Below are positions 26,201 through 34,930 of a stretch of DNA of 64,000 nt, piece by piece. Numbering within the stretch: position 1 is the stretch's first letter; each line of letters starts with the position of its first letter. The notes below the pieces were generated by a model, which was given only the letters and a program-made list of their open reading frames with translations, had not been told where the DNA came from and ran no database searches. Location of the stretch: NCBI GenBank assembly GCA_963739615.1, contig CAVUBD010000015.1, positions 1-64,000 of the forward strand, read 5' to 3'. The position numbers and the translations under genes are program-made. This DNA is from Palsa-504 sp963739615 (lineage in GTDB: Bacteria > Actinomycetota > Actinomycetes > Streptosporangiales > Streptosporangiaceae).

Positions 26201-26734
26201 TCAGCCCTGTCTGAGCGGGAAGAAGCGCCGGGTTACCCGCTGACGGTAAGCGGTGTATTCGGGGTGGTGCGCCACGAGGGCACGTTCCTCGACCCGGCTC
26301 TTGCCGCTCAGCTCGAGGGCGAGCAGGGCGGCTAGCGGAAGCGCCCAGGGAGATAGTGCGAGCGCGAAGCCAAGGCCGACCAGAATCCAGCCGCCGTAGA
26401 TCGGGTGCCGGGCCCGCGCGTAAACCCCGGTGGTGACCAGGGCGCTTGAGGGGGCCGGGCGGAGGGTGAAGGCGAAGTAGCCGCCGAGGGTCAGGATCGC
26501 AATGACAAGGAGGGCGCAGCCGAGCGCCAGCACCGCACCCCCGGCCACCATCAGCGGGATCCGGGCTGGCGGCGGCCACTCCGGGGCCAGGCCGCCGACG
26601 GCGGGGATGACGGCCATGATCAGGGCCTGGATCCACACCCATCCCTGACCCTGATCGCCGAGATCGGGAAGCCGCACAGGGCCATTATTTGTGCCCGCGG
26701 GCTTGCCGCGCACCGGGTCTAAGGTCCCTTGCAC
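26201..26734 (-). CDS. Isoprenylcysteine carboxyl methyltransferase-family (ICMT/PEMT-like) membrane protein
   Basis: The 177-residue protein has four helices (about 34-50, 60-85, 105-125, 125-145) and the family signature TTGVYARARHPIYGGWILVG, which binds S-adenosylmethionine at the membrane face, followed by the typical EERALVAHHPEYTAYRQRV tail. Bacterial members methylate or otherwise modify membrane lipids or small molecules; the substrate is not predictable here. GTG at 26734 is the longest start. It is divergent from, and nearly abuts, the Lgt-radical SAM operon, so a shared lipid-related role is possible (inference). Confidence 0.85.
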   Translation of the reverse strand: MQGTLDPVRGKPAGTNNGPVRLPDLGDQGQGWVWIQALIMAVIPAVGGLAPEWPPPARIPLMVAGGAVLALGCALLVIAILTLGGYFAFTLRPAPSSALVTTGVYARARHPIYGGWILVGLGFALALSPWALPLAALLALELSGKSRVEERALVAHHPEYTAYRQRVTRRFFPLRQG

Positions 26735-26764
26735 CTCAAGGAATGGGGGGTGAGGCTAATCGGC

Positions 26765-27592
26765 ATGTATCCGGTCCTGTTCCATGTCGGGCCGTTCCCG
26801 GTGCCGACGCACGGGTTCTTTACGGTGCTCGGGCTGCTGGCCGGGACCGCTGTGGTGCTGATGGAGGCGCGGCGCCGCGGCATGGCCGGCCGGGCGATGG
26901 CCACCATCGTGGTGGGGGCGCTGGTCGGGGCGGCGCTTGGCGCGCGGGCCGGGAACTGGTGGCTCTACCTGACCAAGACCGCGCACCCGACGCTGCCCGG
27001 CCTTGTGGTCGACGCCGGCAAAAGCGTGCTCGGCGGCTTGACCGGGGCCTACCTCGGGGTACTGGTCACCAAGCGGCTGATCGGCTACCGGGCCCACACC
27101 GGGGATGTCTTCGCCCCGGCGGCCGCGCTCGGCATCGCGGTGGGGCGGATCGGGTGCTTCCTCACCGAGCAGCCGGGGACGCCGACGTCGTTGCCGTGGG
27201 GCTTCGTCCCGCCGGGCAACGTCGTTCACAGGATCCCGAACTGCCCGCAGTGCGCGCCCGGTGTGGCACTGCATCCCTCGTTCCTTTACGAGATCATCTT
27301 CCTTGCCGGGCTGTTCGCTGTCCTGCTCTGGTTGCGTCCGCGGGTGCATGTCCCCGGGGAGTTGTTCAAGATCTTCCTGGCCTCCTATGCGGTCTTCCGC
27401 TTCGCGGTGGAGTTCGTGCGGGGTAATGAGGTGGTGGCGCTTGGCCTGACTCGTTCGCAGTGGTTCCTGCTCGCTACCGCGCCGCTGTTCGCCTGGTACT
27501 TCGCCCGCCAGTTGCGCTCCGGCGCCTACCGGTCCGCCGCTCCGCCGGCCACCACGGCCGCGGCCATTACCCAGGGGGCCCCCGTTGCCTGA
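26765..27592 (+). CDS. lgt: Prolipoprotein diacylglyceryl transferase paralogue
   Basis: About 275 residues with seven helices. It has the Lgt hallmarks: FHVGPFPVPTHGFFTVLGLL (N-terminal His and first helix), VGRIGCFLTEQPGTPTSLPW (the Lgt signature, with Cys/Thr where GNFxN is usual), and LHPSFLYEIIFLAGLF with the catalytic-site His-Pro and Glu. Lgt moves diacylglyceryl from phosphatidylglycerol to the lipobox Cys. The altered signature and the neighbours suggest a specialised paralogue, perhaps acting on another acceptor (inference). Its end overlaps the next gene by 8 nt. An ATG-like start at 26729 is an alternative. Confidence 0.88.
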   Translation: MYPVLFHVGPFPVPTHGFFTVLGLLAGTAVVLMEARRRGMAGRAMATIVVGALVGAALGARAGNWWLYLTKTAHPTLPGLVVDAGKSVLGGLTGAYLGVLVTKRLIGYRAHTGDVFAPAAALGIAVGRIGCFLTEQPGTPTSLPWGFVPPGNVVHRIPNCPQCAPGVALHPSFLYEIIFLAGLFAVLLWLRPRVHVPGELFKIFLASYAVFRFAVEFVRGNEVVALGLTRSQWFLLATAPLFAWYFARQLRSGAYRSAAPPATTAAAITQGAPVA

Positions 27593-27782
27593 CATCCCGC
27601 CGCCCCATGCTGACGGCGGCCCGCCGGACCGGCCGCCCGAGGGCAGCGAGCCGCCGCCGGGGGTCCCTGAGCCCAGGAGGGGCCTTCGCACCGGCTCGAT
27701 CGTGGCTCTGGTCATCGTCGCGCTCATCCTGCTGCTCTTCGGGACCTGCGTGACGCTCATCAGCCAGTCGGTGCACGGATGA
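27585..27782 (+). CDS. Small single-pass membrane protein in the lgt-radical SAM operon
   Basis: 65 residues: a Pro-rich N-terminal half (PPHADGGPPDRPPEGSEPPP) and one C-terminal helix (GSIVALVIVALILLLFGTCV). TTG start inside the lgt end; its stop overlaps the radical SAM ATG by 4 nt. It is too short to appear in most families. Tight coupling on both sides argues that it is a real subunit, anchor or chaperone of the neighbours. Confidence 0.75.
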   Translation: MPDIPPPHADGGPPDRPPEGSEPPPGVPEPRRGLRTGSIVALVIVALILLLFGTCVTLISQSVHG

Positions 27783-29407
27783 GCCGCACCACCGCGACAG
27801 GCATGCCGCTGCGGTCCTACCGGCTGCATCGGTACGTCACGGCCTTCTGCCCGCACTGCCATGCGCAGGACCCGTCGGCCCCGCTGGAGTCGGTGGCGCG
27901 GTTGTCCGGGTACCTGGTGGAGGAGGAGGGCCGGATCTGGCTGGTGCGCGCCTGCCGGACGCACGGCCGGGTGGTGACGCTGTACGACGAGAGCCCGGAG
28001 ATCCTGCGCTACCTGGAGGAGTGGACCGCCCCCACCAAGGCGCATGTCCCTGACCGGCCGGGCAACTTCGCCCCGGTCCCGGAGGCCTACCTTTCCGGGC
28101 TGCCGGAGATGCAGACGCAGCACACCTGCATCTTGCTCGAGGACGTCGTGCAGGGCTGCAACCTACGGTGCCCGACGTGCTTCTCGGAGTCCTCCCCGGA
28201 CCAGGCCGGCGTGGTCCCCGTCGCCCAGGTCATGGCTAACGTCGATGCCCGGCTGGCCCGGGAGAACGGCCGGCTGGACGTCGTTATGGTCTCCGGTGGT
28301 GAGCCCACGGTGCACCCAGAGATCACCACGATTCTTAGCGAACTCGCGGGCCGTCCCGTCAACCGTATCCTGCTGAACACCAATGGCATCCGGATCGCGC
28401 AAGACGACGCTCTGGTTGAGTGGCTGGCCGCTCACCGGGACCGGGTCGAGGTGTACCTGCAGTACGACGGCCGGCGAGCCTCTTCCTACCGCGCGCACCG
28501 CGGTGGTGACCTGCTGCGGTGGAAAGAAACCGCTGTCGACCGGCTGTCCTCGGCGGAGGTCTTCAGCACGCTCACCATGACCGCGTCCCGCGGCGTCAAC
28601 GACGACGAGATCGGCGCAGTGGTGCTGCGCGCTCTGGAGACCCCGTATGTCGGCGGGGTCAGCATCCAGCCCCAGTTCGGGTCGGGCAGGTCGGCCGGGA
28701 TCAACCCTATGGACCGGCTCACCCACACCGGCGTGCTCGCCCGTCTGGGCCCGCAGACCGGCGGCCTGGTCGGATGGCGGGACCTGACCGCATTGCCCTG
28801 CTCGCACCCGCACTGCTGCAGCGTGGGATACCTGGTCCGCACCGACAGCGGCCAGTGGCGCTCGCTGACCAAGATCATCGGAGCCGAGCAGCTGAAGGCC
28901 CACCTCGGCTTGGTGAGTAATCGCATCGGTGGCTGGCAGCTGGCGCCTCAGATCCGGGAACTGGTGAAGCAGTCCCTGCTCGGCCTGCTGTCCGACGAAG
29001 CCTCGCTGGCCCAGCCCCGGGTATGGGGTCTGCTACGGGACGTATGCGAGAACTGCGACCTCGGGATGACCACGCTGATGCGACTCGCTAGCGAGGGCTT
29101 GGCCGGCAGCAACCGCAAGATCCGCGGCCTGATGGCCGACCGGATCAAGCGGATCACGGTTAAGCCCTTCATGGACATCAGCACGATGATCGAGGAGCGG
29201 CTGGTCCAATGCTGCGTGCACGTGGGCACGGTCGGGGACGATCAGGCCGACCAGTGCGCTCCCTTCTGCGCTGTCCAGGCGTGGACGCCCCTCGGTGAGC
29301 ACAAGCTAGCCCGACGGGCCGCCGCACGCGAGGCGGCACTAGAGCCGAGCGCGCGAGCCGCGCAGCCCGCCCTGACCCTGGAGATCCTCTCGGAGGAGGA
29401 CCGGTGA
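27779..29407 (+). CDS. Radical SAM enzyme of the MJ0619/tetraether lipid synthase (Tes-like) family
   Basis: The 542-residue protein shows the whole plan of this family: an N-terminal FCPHC zinc/rubredoxin-like site (residues 24-27), CRTHG near 59, the radical SAM CX3CX2C motif (CNLRCPTCFSES, about 128-135), SGGEPTVHPEI, NTNGIRIA, and the C-terminal cysteine sets LPCSHPHCC (about 340), CENC (about 423), QCCVHVG (about 477) and DQCAPFCAVQ (about 493). The archaeal member Tes (MJ0619) joins two lipid tails by C-C bonds; bacterial members are mostly uncharacterised. The place between an Lgt paralogue and two small membrane proteins supports a lipid substrate. Substrate and product are inference. 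Confidence 0.9.
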   Translation: MSRTTATGMPLRSYRLHRYVTAFCPHCHAQDPSAPLESVARLSGYLVEEEGRIWLVRACRTHGRVVTLYDESPEILRYLEEWTAPTKAHVPDRPGNFAPVPEAYLSGLPEMQTQHTCILLEDVVQGCNLRCPTCFSESSPDQAGVVPVAQVMANVDARLARENGRLDVVMVSGGEPTVHPEITTILSELAGRPVNRILLNTNGIRIAQDDALVEWLAAHRDRVEVYLQYDGRRASSYRAHRGGDLLRWKETAVDRLSSAEVFSTLTMTASRGVNDDEIGAVVLRALETPYVGGVSIQPQFGSGRSAGINPMDRLTHTGVLARLGPQTGGLVGWRDLTALPCSHPHCCSVGYLVRTDSGQWRSLTKIIGAEQLKAHLGLVSNRIGGWQLAPQIRELVKQSLLGLLSDEASLAQPRVWGLLRDVCENCDLGMTTLMRLASEGLAGSNRKIRGLMADRIKRITVKPFMDISTMIEERLVQCCVHVGTVGDDQADQCAPFCAVQAWTPLGEHKLARRAAAREAALEPSARAAQPALTLEILSEEDR

Positions 29408-29739
29408 GCGTTTCCGACCAATCCCCGCGTGTCTCGGTGCTGCGCTCCGGCGAAGTGCCGCCGCCGGCGGACGGCACCAAAGGCCAGGCGCCGTCCGACC
29501 CCTTGCGCCTGTGCATCTTCACGACCATCGCGGTGCTGGCCTGGCTGCTGACCCCGCCGCTCGTCGTCGTGTGGATGGCCACGCTCGGGCTGCTCGGATA
29601 CGTCAGGGTATACCGGGAAGGCCTCACCCGCACCCGCTGCTTCCTGCGGGACGTGCGCCTTGTCCTGCTGTACCTGAGCCTGGCCTGGCTGGCCGGCGCG
29701 TACTTCACCGTATGGTCGGCCATCCACTGGCTGAGCTAA
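29404..29739 (+). CDS. Small two-helix membrane protein, last gene of the radical SAM operon
   Basis: 111 residues with a polar N-terminus and two hydrophobic segments (CIFTTIAVLAWLLTPPLVVV to LLGYVRVY, and LVLLYLSLAWLAGAYFTVW). GTG start overlaps the radical SAM stop by 4 nt. No family known to me. Translational coupling makes it a likely membrane partner of the enzyme. Confidence 0.8.
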   Translation: MSVSDQSPRVSVLRSGEVPPPADGTKGQAPSDPLRLCIFTTIAVLAWLLTPPLVVVWMATLGLLGYVRVYREGLTRTRCFLRDVRLVLLYLSLAWLAGAYFTVWSAIHWLS

Positions 29740-29794
29740 CCTTTACGGCCCAGAACTCGCCGCCTGATCGGCAGCAGGGGCAACCAGGCAGCCG

Positions 29795-30112
29795 CCGTCA
29801 CGAGCGAGCTGGACGTCATCGTCATCCACATCCGTGCCGGGCAGGCCGCAAAGTACGAGCAGCTATCCGTCGAGCCGGAGCTGCCGCGCTGGCACGCGGC
29901 GCCTTCATCAGCGCCCGGATCTTCCGTGCTGAGTCCGGCACCGGCCAGCGTCAGGATGCAGCCACGTACGTCATCGCCGCCGGGGTCCCAGGTCACGCCG
30001 AGCACAGTGAGCACGACGCCGATCCCGGTTCCAGGAGTCCAGCCATCTGGCCGACGCGTTCCAGCCCGAGGACCCGCCGGTGTACGGCGGAGCGGTGCGC
30101 CACGCCATCTGA
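29795..30112 (+). pseudogene. Frameshifted small protein (about 105 residues) of unknown family
   Basis: Three frames join to VIVIHIRAGQAAKYEQLSVE then PELPRWHA, GAFISARIFRAESGT, QDAATYVIAAGVPGHAEHSE, and FQ.SHLADAFQPEDPPVYGG ending VRHAI. This looks like a small ferredoxin-like-barrel protein (NIPSNAP or antibiotic-biosynthesis monooxygenase size), but I cannot name it. At least two indels break it. Confidence 0.55.
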
Positions 30113-30415
30113 CCGGCACAGCGAACCGGCGACCGCGCCCGGGGCCGCCCACGGGGGAGACGGGAGATACCGCTGGTGCCCGCGACCAGTTCGCCGCCCC
30201 GGCTCCCCCTCCCCGTCCACAAGCGCGCCGCATCATGCTCACCGATCTCAGCCGCAAGGTCCATCGCGAGCGCTTCCTCTGCCGCCGGGCACCCAGCAGG
30301 CCGCCTGATGCCGTCCGTCGGGGATCAGACCGTGAAACGCCTTGCAAGGAAACGCGAGCATGCGCTGGTATCCATGAATGAGCTGCGGTTCCGTGCCCGC
30401 CCGGGACCGACCTGG
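30113..30415. other. Intergenic, no supported gene
   Basis: Frames here have no family-like content and no good ribosome binding site. Confidence 0.4.
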
Positions 30416-30826
30416 TCAGCGCGTGTGGCGCAGCCACCACAGGCCGACGAACGGCAGCACGAGGGGTACGAACCCGTAGCCGCTGCCAAACCCGGTCCAC
30501 ACGGTGGCGTCCGGGAACGCGTTCGAGGCGAGCTCGCTCGCCGCCCCGACCGTGATCACGCCGGCCAGTTCGATGCTGATCGCCACGGTGGCAACTCGCC
30601 GCGAGGCGGCGTCTCCCCGGGCTAGCGACACCGTGGCGACGATGTACAGGACCGCCGCGAACGCGGACAGCAGGTACGCCAGCGGCGCCTCGTGGAACTT
30701 GGTGGCGATCTGCACCGCCGAACGGGCGGTCGCCGCGAGGGCGAACAGTCCGTAGACGGCGACCAGCACCCGGCCGAACCCGCGGCTGGTCGACCGAGCC
30801 GGTGCCCTTCCGCTGGTCTCAGCCAA
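30416..30826 (-). CDS. Four-helix integral membrane protein
   Basis: The 136-residue protein has helices at about 18-38, 48-66, 76-97 and 112-130 (VLVAVYGLFALAATARSAVQ, ALAYLLSAF-type, VATVAISIELAGVITVGAAS, YGFVPLVLPFVGLWWL). The ARSAVQIATKFHEAPLAYLL segment is characteristic of a conserved actinobacterial membrane family without assigned role. It overlaps the upstream gene by 8 nt, so the two form a coupled pair and may form a complex. Confidence 0.8.
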   Translation of the reverse strand: MAETSGRAPARSTSRGFGRVLVAVYGLFALAATARSAVQIATKFHEAPLAYLLSAFAAVLYIVATVSLARGDAASRRVATVAISIELAGVITVGAASELASNAFPDATVWTGFGSGYGFVPLVLPFVGLWWLRHTR

Positions 30827-31184
30827 CGGGGCCAGCCCAGACCTGCTGCACCCGGATCACCATGACAGGCATGATCAGGAACCCGACGGCAAGAACGGCC
30901 GTGCCCGCCCGGCCCCGCTCCCCCCACCCCCACCCGGCGGCGGCCGGCGGGATCGCCACGCACGCCAGCAGGTAGATCACGAACTCGGCCCGGGCGAACT
31001 CCCGGTGGCTCCCGATCATCTGCACGATGCCGCCGATGAGGAAGCCGATAAGCAGCGCCTCGAGCACCGCGCCGCCCGCCAGCAGGGGGGCGCCGGGCGG
31101 CCGGTTGGCCAGCACGAGTCCGAAGGCCCAGGCCGCGAGCAGAAGCGCGACGGCCATGACCGCCATCGCATACGGACCAGTCAC
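30819..31184 (-). CDS. Four-helix integral membrane protein, partner of the next gene
   Basis: 121 residues. Hydrophobic helices at about 7-26, 32-56, 66-86 and 92-112 (AVALLLAAWAFGLVLAN, LEALLIGFLIGGIVQMIG, FVIYLLACVAIPPAAAGW, VLAVGFLIMPVMVIRVQQVW). I chose GTG at 31184, preceded by TTGGGG; the same frame extends to 31727 without membrane or family character. Its stop lies within the next gene, a coupled pair. Function unknown. Confidence 0.75.
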   Translation of the reverse strand: MTGPYAMAVMAVALLLAAWAFGLVLANRPPGAPLLAGGAVLEALLIGFLIGGIVQMIGSHREFARAEFVIYLLACVAIPPAAAGWGWGERGRAGTAVLAVGFLIMPVMVIRVQQVWAGPVG

Positions 31185-31420
31185 GACCCCAATTCTTGCA
31201 CCGGTTCGATGATCCGCCCACAAAACGCGCCCGAATTTACCGGGCCGGCGGGCGCACACAGTGCGGGGCGCGGCCGACCGTCGAGCTCCATGCCCTTCCG
31301 TTATCGAAACCGGTTGCGAAGCTTCGGTCCCTCCGCAGCCGCTCGGCGCTTCCGCGCCACCCGATCGTGGCCGGTGGCTTTCGGCCTGCGGGCGGCGCAG
31401 CCAGCCGCCGTCGCCGACGG

Positions 31421-31548
31421 CACGCGCTGGTGCACGACCCCGACCTGCTGGTGCTCGATGAGCCGTTCGCCGGGCTGGACCCGATTGCTGTCGATGCACT
31501 CGCCGCGCTGATGCATGAGCTGTGCGATGCGGGTACTGGGGTCTCGGT
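31421..31548 (+). pseudogene. ABC transporter ATPase fragment
   Basis: About 42 residues survive: ALVHDPDLLVLDEPFAGLDP and AVDALAALMHELCDAGTG. This is the Walker B strand with catalytic Glu and the D-loop of an ABC ATPase. Walker A, signature and switch His are missing. It is joined directly to an unrelated fragment. Confidence 0.75.
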
Positions 31549-32295
31549 CGCGTTGAGGCCAACGTCCGGTCGATCGGCGAAATCGATGTGGCCTTCGCCA
31601 TCGATGACACTTGGTTCATTCTCGAAGCCAAATGGGAGCAGGCACCCGTATCCTTCGACCCCATCGCCAAGCTCTCCCGGCGGATCACCCAGCGCCTCAC
31701 CGGAACGCGCGGAGTCTTCCTTTCCATGTCGCTGTTGCCCGGACCCGACGGGCAGGAGTGGGTCTTCGACTACAAGACGGCACAGTGGATGCAGTTCGGC
31801 ATGTCCGTCACCTTGACCCGTCTCGGTGACGGGCTCGGACAAGAAGAGCGGCACACGATCGACTTCCGGGCCGGCATCTGGAGCGCGGTGTGGCTCTCCG
31901 GGCTCCGCTTCTTCCTGGCCGGGGATGGTCACTTCGGCCTCGTCGACCTCGATAACACCACTACGGTGCCGATCGATGAGCGCCTCCGTTCCCCGTATCC
32001 AGACCAGCGCGGCGCAGTCCGGATCGATGAGCACACCGTTATGACCGCCACCCGCCACGGCACCGTCTACCGCATCGACGTCGAGACAGGAAAGAGCACC
32101 CTCATGGCGCGACTCGACATGCTCGCGCTCGGCTGCGACCTGGCTTCAGGCCACCAGGGACGCGCCTACGTGCTGGAGCATCGAGGCACCCTCGCCCGCG
32201 ACTGCGGGCCGCCTTACCCCAATGGGACTGGTCTGAGTTACGGTCTCGGGCCGCAGATCTCCAACGTAAACTTTTACATAAAAGCATGCGCCTGA
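31549..32295 (+). pseudogene. Mosaic open frame: nuclease-like piece joined to an unknown beta-rich piece
   Basis: The frame (open from 31522) first reads RSIGEIDVAFAID then WFILEAKWE, which has the spacing of a PD-(D/E)XK nuclease core (D...ExK), followed by KLSRRITQRLTGTRGVFLSM. From about 31728 it changes to DGQEWVFDYKTAQWMQFG and a beta-strand-rich sequence (FFLAGDGHFGLVDLDN, TRHGTVYRIDVETGKSTLMA). There is no proper start, and the ABC fragment precedes it. I take it as two or three gene fragments that happen to stay in frame. Confidence 0.5.
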
Positions 32296-32493
32296 CTTGA
32301 CCGCGATCATAAGGCCCGGCAAAGTGCCGTTAACATCTCCGGAGTCGGCGGATGGCGGATAAGGTGCGGGCCACGCGGGCGTGCAGGATTTGGCCGAACG
32401 GCGCGGGATCTTGCCCGCGGCACACGGACAGCTGGCCAGAGGATTCCCGCCGCAGGTAGGACGCTCGACTTGAGCACTATGGATTCAGGGTCT

Positions 32494-33753
32494 CTAGCCC
32501 CACAGGGCGCAGATGGGCAGCGCGGTGATTGACTCATCCAGGCGGAATGAGCGCGGTCCGGTATGCAGCACGAGGCCGAGCGCGAATCGGTTCCCGATGG
32601 CGTCCCGGAGCCAGCGCAAGTGTCTTGCCGCATCAGGTCCCGGTGCGGAGTCGGCCTTGATTTCAATGCCGATTACCCGGCCATCGCCGAGTTCAATGAG
32701 TATGTCCACCTCATGCCTGCCGTTCGCATCGCGGACGTGAAACAGATGCGGTGAGAGTTCGCTCACGGTGCACTCGGCTCGCAACTGCGCCATGACGAAG
32801 CTGTCAAGCAGTCTGCCCAGCAGGTCGCCGTCACGAAGGACAGCCCGGGCATCCACACCAAGCAGTGGGCCTGCGAATGCGGGATCGACTAGGTATCGCT
32901 TCGGCAGCCGGATGAGACGGTTCAGCCGGTTGAATGACCAGGAGGGGATTCGCTCGGTGATGAGCAGTCGTTCGAGCAGCGCGTCGTAGGCGTTGGCGGT
33001 CGGGCGTTCGATTCCAGTGGCATCGATGAGTGTCTTCAAGGTCGGCGTCCCAGCATTGCTCGCGGCTACCGCCTGGAGGTAATGCCGCAGGCGCATCGGG
33101 TCCCGCACGGCGCCTACCAGCGACACGTCGCGCGACACGAGTTGGTCGACATAGCTGGACAGCCACCGTCGCGAGGCTCGCTCGCTGGCAGCCAAAGCCG
33201 CTTCAGGGAACCCCCCGCGCAACGTCCGCGCCACGTAACCGCGGATATCCGGTGGATCGGGCGGTACCGGGAGCCCTCCCGCTCCTTCCGACACGAGCCG
33301 ATCGAGGACAGGCGGTCGTGACGAACCATGCTCAAGCTCTCGCTCGACCAAGCCGTACATTAGAACCCGGATCAGTCGTCCGGTAGCGGGCCAGCCCGCA
33401 GCCGTCAGGTCGGCCTGGCTAGAGCCGGTCAGCACGAAACTGCCGACCGTCGCCCCCTCATCGACAGCCCGCTTGACGGCACCAAGTACCTCTGGCGCAA
33501 CCTGCCATTCATCCACCAGCAGCGGGAAGGGCCCGTCTGCCAGGGCGGCATCAGGATCCGCCCGTACGACGGCGGCTTCGGCGGGCCGGTCAAGCCGCAG
33601 CCGTTCGCGGCAATGCCGCCAGCCGGTGGTCGTCTTGCCGCACGCGCGGGGACCCACGACCAGGACGGCAGGGTGGTCGGCTAGCAGTTCACCGAGCAAA
33701 GGATCGATGAGGCGTGGCAGATACTCCGGCATAACGGGAACTCCAATCGTCAT
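32494..33753 (-). CDS. AAA ATPase with DUF4143 domain
   Basis: The 419-residue protein has Walker A VVGPRACGKTTTGWRH (near 32), Walker B FPLLVDEWQ (near 78), sensor 1 FVLTGSSQ (near 108) and a C-terminal DUF4143 region ending in a PD-(D/E)XK-like core HEVDILIELGDGRVIGIEIK. Proteins of this family are common in prokaryotes and are suspected in defence or mobile-element control, without an established reaction. MTIGVPVMPEYL: either Met 1 or Met 8 may be the start. The promoter region (33755-33815) is AT-rich (AATCATAACTTTAGCACG), unlike its neighbours, which suggests transfer. Confidence 0.9.
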   Translation of the reverse strand: MTIGVPVMPEYLPRLIDPLLGELLADHPAVLVVGPRACGKTTTGWRHCRERLRLDRPAEAAVVRADPDAALADGPFPLLVDEWQVAPEVLGAVKRAVDEGATVGSFVLTGSSQADLTAAGWPATGRLIRVLMYGLVERELEHGSSRPPVLDRLVSEGAGGLPVPPDPPDIRGYVARTLRGGFPEAALAASERASRRWLSSYVDQLVSRDVSLVGAVRDPMRLRHYLQAVAASNAGTPTLKTLIDATGIERPTANAYDALLERLLITERIPSWSFNRLNRLIRLPKRYLVDPAFAGPLLGVDARAVLRDGDLLGRLLDSFVMAQLRAECTVSELSPHLFHVRDANGRHEVDILIELGDGRVIGIEIKADSAPGPDAARHLRWLRDAIGNRFALGLVLHTGPRSFRLDESITALPICALWG

Positions 33754-33833
33754 TGAGCACGCTACGAATCATAACTTTAGCACGTTATTAAGAATCTATT
33801 TAGCACAAACCTGAATTAGCATCCAGCACACTC

Positions 33834-34145
33834 TTGTACCACCAGGTCGCGCAGCTCCCCGGCGTGCCCGCCGAGTCCATCACCCCGGGGAAGATGACCT
33901 ACGACCTGCGCCGCCTGTGCCAGCACGGCCTGATCGAGCGCATCCCGCGCACCTTCCGGTACCAGGTCACCAGCACCGGTCTCGCGGACGCCCTGTTCCT
34001 CACCCGGCTGCACGACCGGTTCCTCCGCACCGGCCTGGCCAGCCTCGCCGGACCCGCGGCCAGCGACCGCAGCCTGGCAGCCGTCACCCGCGCCTACATC
34101 AGCGCCATCGATGACCTCGCCCGGCAAGCCGGCCTCGCCGCCTGA
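33834..34145 (+). pseudogene. C-terminal fragment of a winged-helix-containing protein
   Basis: 103 residues: LPGVPAESITPGKMTYDLRR, GLIERIPRTFRYQVTSTGL, ADALFLTRLHDRFLRTGLA, ending AIDDLARQAGLAA. It reads like the last two domains (winged helix, then a helical tail) of a larger protein. The N-terminal part is missing. The fragments at 34317 seem to come from the same family but in different order, so this locus looks rearranged. Confidence 0.55.
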
Positions 34146-34316
34146 CCAGGCCGGCCTCTCAATCCACTATCCCGACCTGCAAACACGGGACTTGACTCGG
34201 AATTAAAGGCCAAGGTCACCCAGGCTTCCTACGTTCCGTCCGGGACTTCGCCCGGAAGGAATGGCCCTTCGGGCAGTTCGCCTGACGGTATGCGATGAAA
34301 GTGACACGTTGAGTGC

Positions 34317-34756
34317 GTGGACCGGATCGTCCTGAACGCCTACTATCCGCTGGGCAGCAGCTCGGGCGGGTTCCGGACCTGGTGGCGGCGGCTGAACGGG
34401 GGCAGTGACGCGGAGGGGGATGCGGTGCTGGACAACACGCACCTGATGCGGCTGGCGGGGCGGTTCGCCCGGCGGGTGCGGGCCTGGGCCGCTGGTAACG
34501 CCGTCCCGGTGATCGACTGCTCGGGGCTCCCCACACCCCGCCGCTACTACCTGCCCGGCCCGGCCGCCCGGACCATACCGGCGCTGCTCACCCTCCGGGA
34601 TCACGTCATCGCCCCGATCCTGGCCGGCGTCCAGATCCGCCGGCACGACCACGTCCCGGCCAGGCTGCCCCCCATCGACCAGGACTACGAACATCTCCGG
34701 ACCGACATGCCGCCCTGTTCAGCCACCTGGGTATCCAGCCCGGTCCAGCCGCGGCG
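34317..34756 (+). pseudogene. N-terminal piece joined to C-terminal piece of the same protein family
   Basis: The frame reads MDRIVLNAYYPLGSSSGGFR, HLMRLAGRFARRVRAWAAGN and VPVIDCSG (N-terminal piece, up to about 34520), then YYLPGPAARTIPALLTLRDH with VIAPILAGVQ and PPIDQDYEHLR (C-terminal piece). The second piece resembles a winged-helix tail as in the fragment just upstream. The large middle region is deleted. The frame continues to 34856 without family content. I cannot name the family with certainty. Confidence 0.5.
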
Positions 34757-34930
34757 TAGCCCTCTGGCAAAACCAGACTTTTGGAGATCATGGAACCTCA
34801 AGCTGCTAGGACAGCGAGGCCGAGTACCTGGCGAACCAGCAGGTAGACGATCTTGAGGAGCATGCTGCGACGAGGGCGTGAACGTACGGCACCCGGCAGA
34901 GCATGACGTTCGTAAAGGAGCGCTCGGCCT

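Noticed and set aside
26756..28123. 455-residue leftward frame opposite lgt and radical SAM
   Set aside because: Shadow frame with composition typical of reversed G/C-rich coding DNA.
27779..29407. Naming the radical SAM protein a tetraether synthase outright
   Set aside because: The family is recognisable, but bacterial members differ in function and the substrate cannot be read from motifs.
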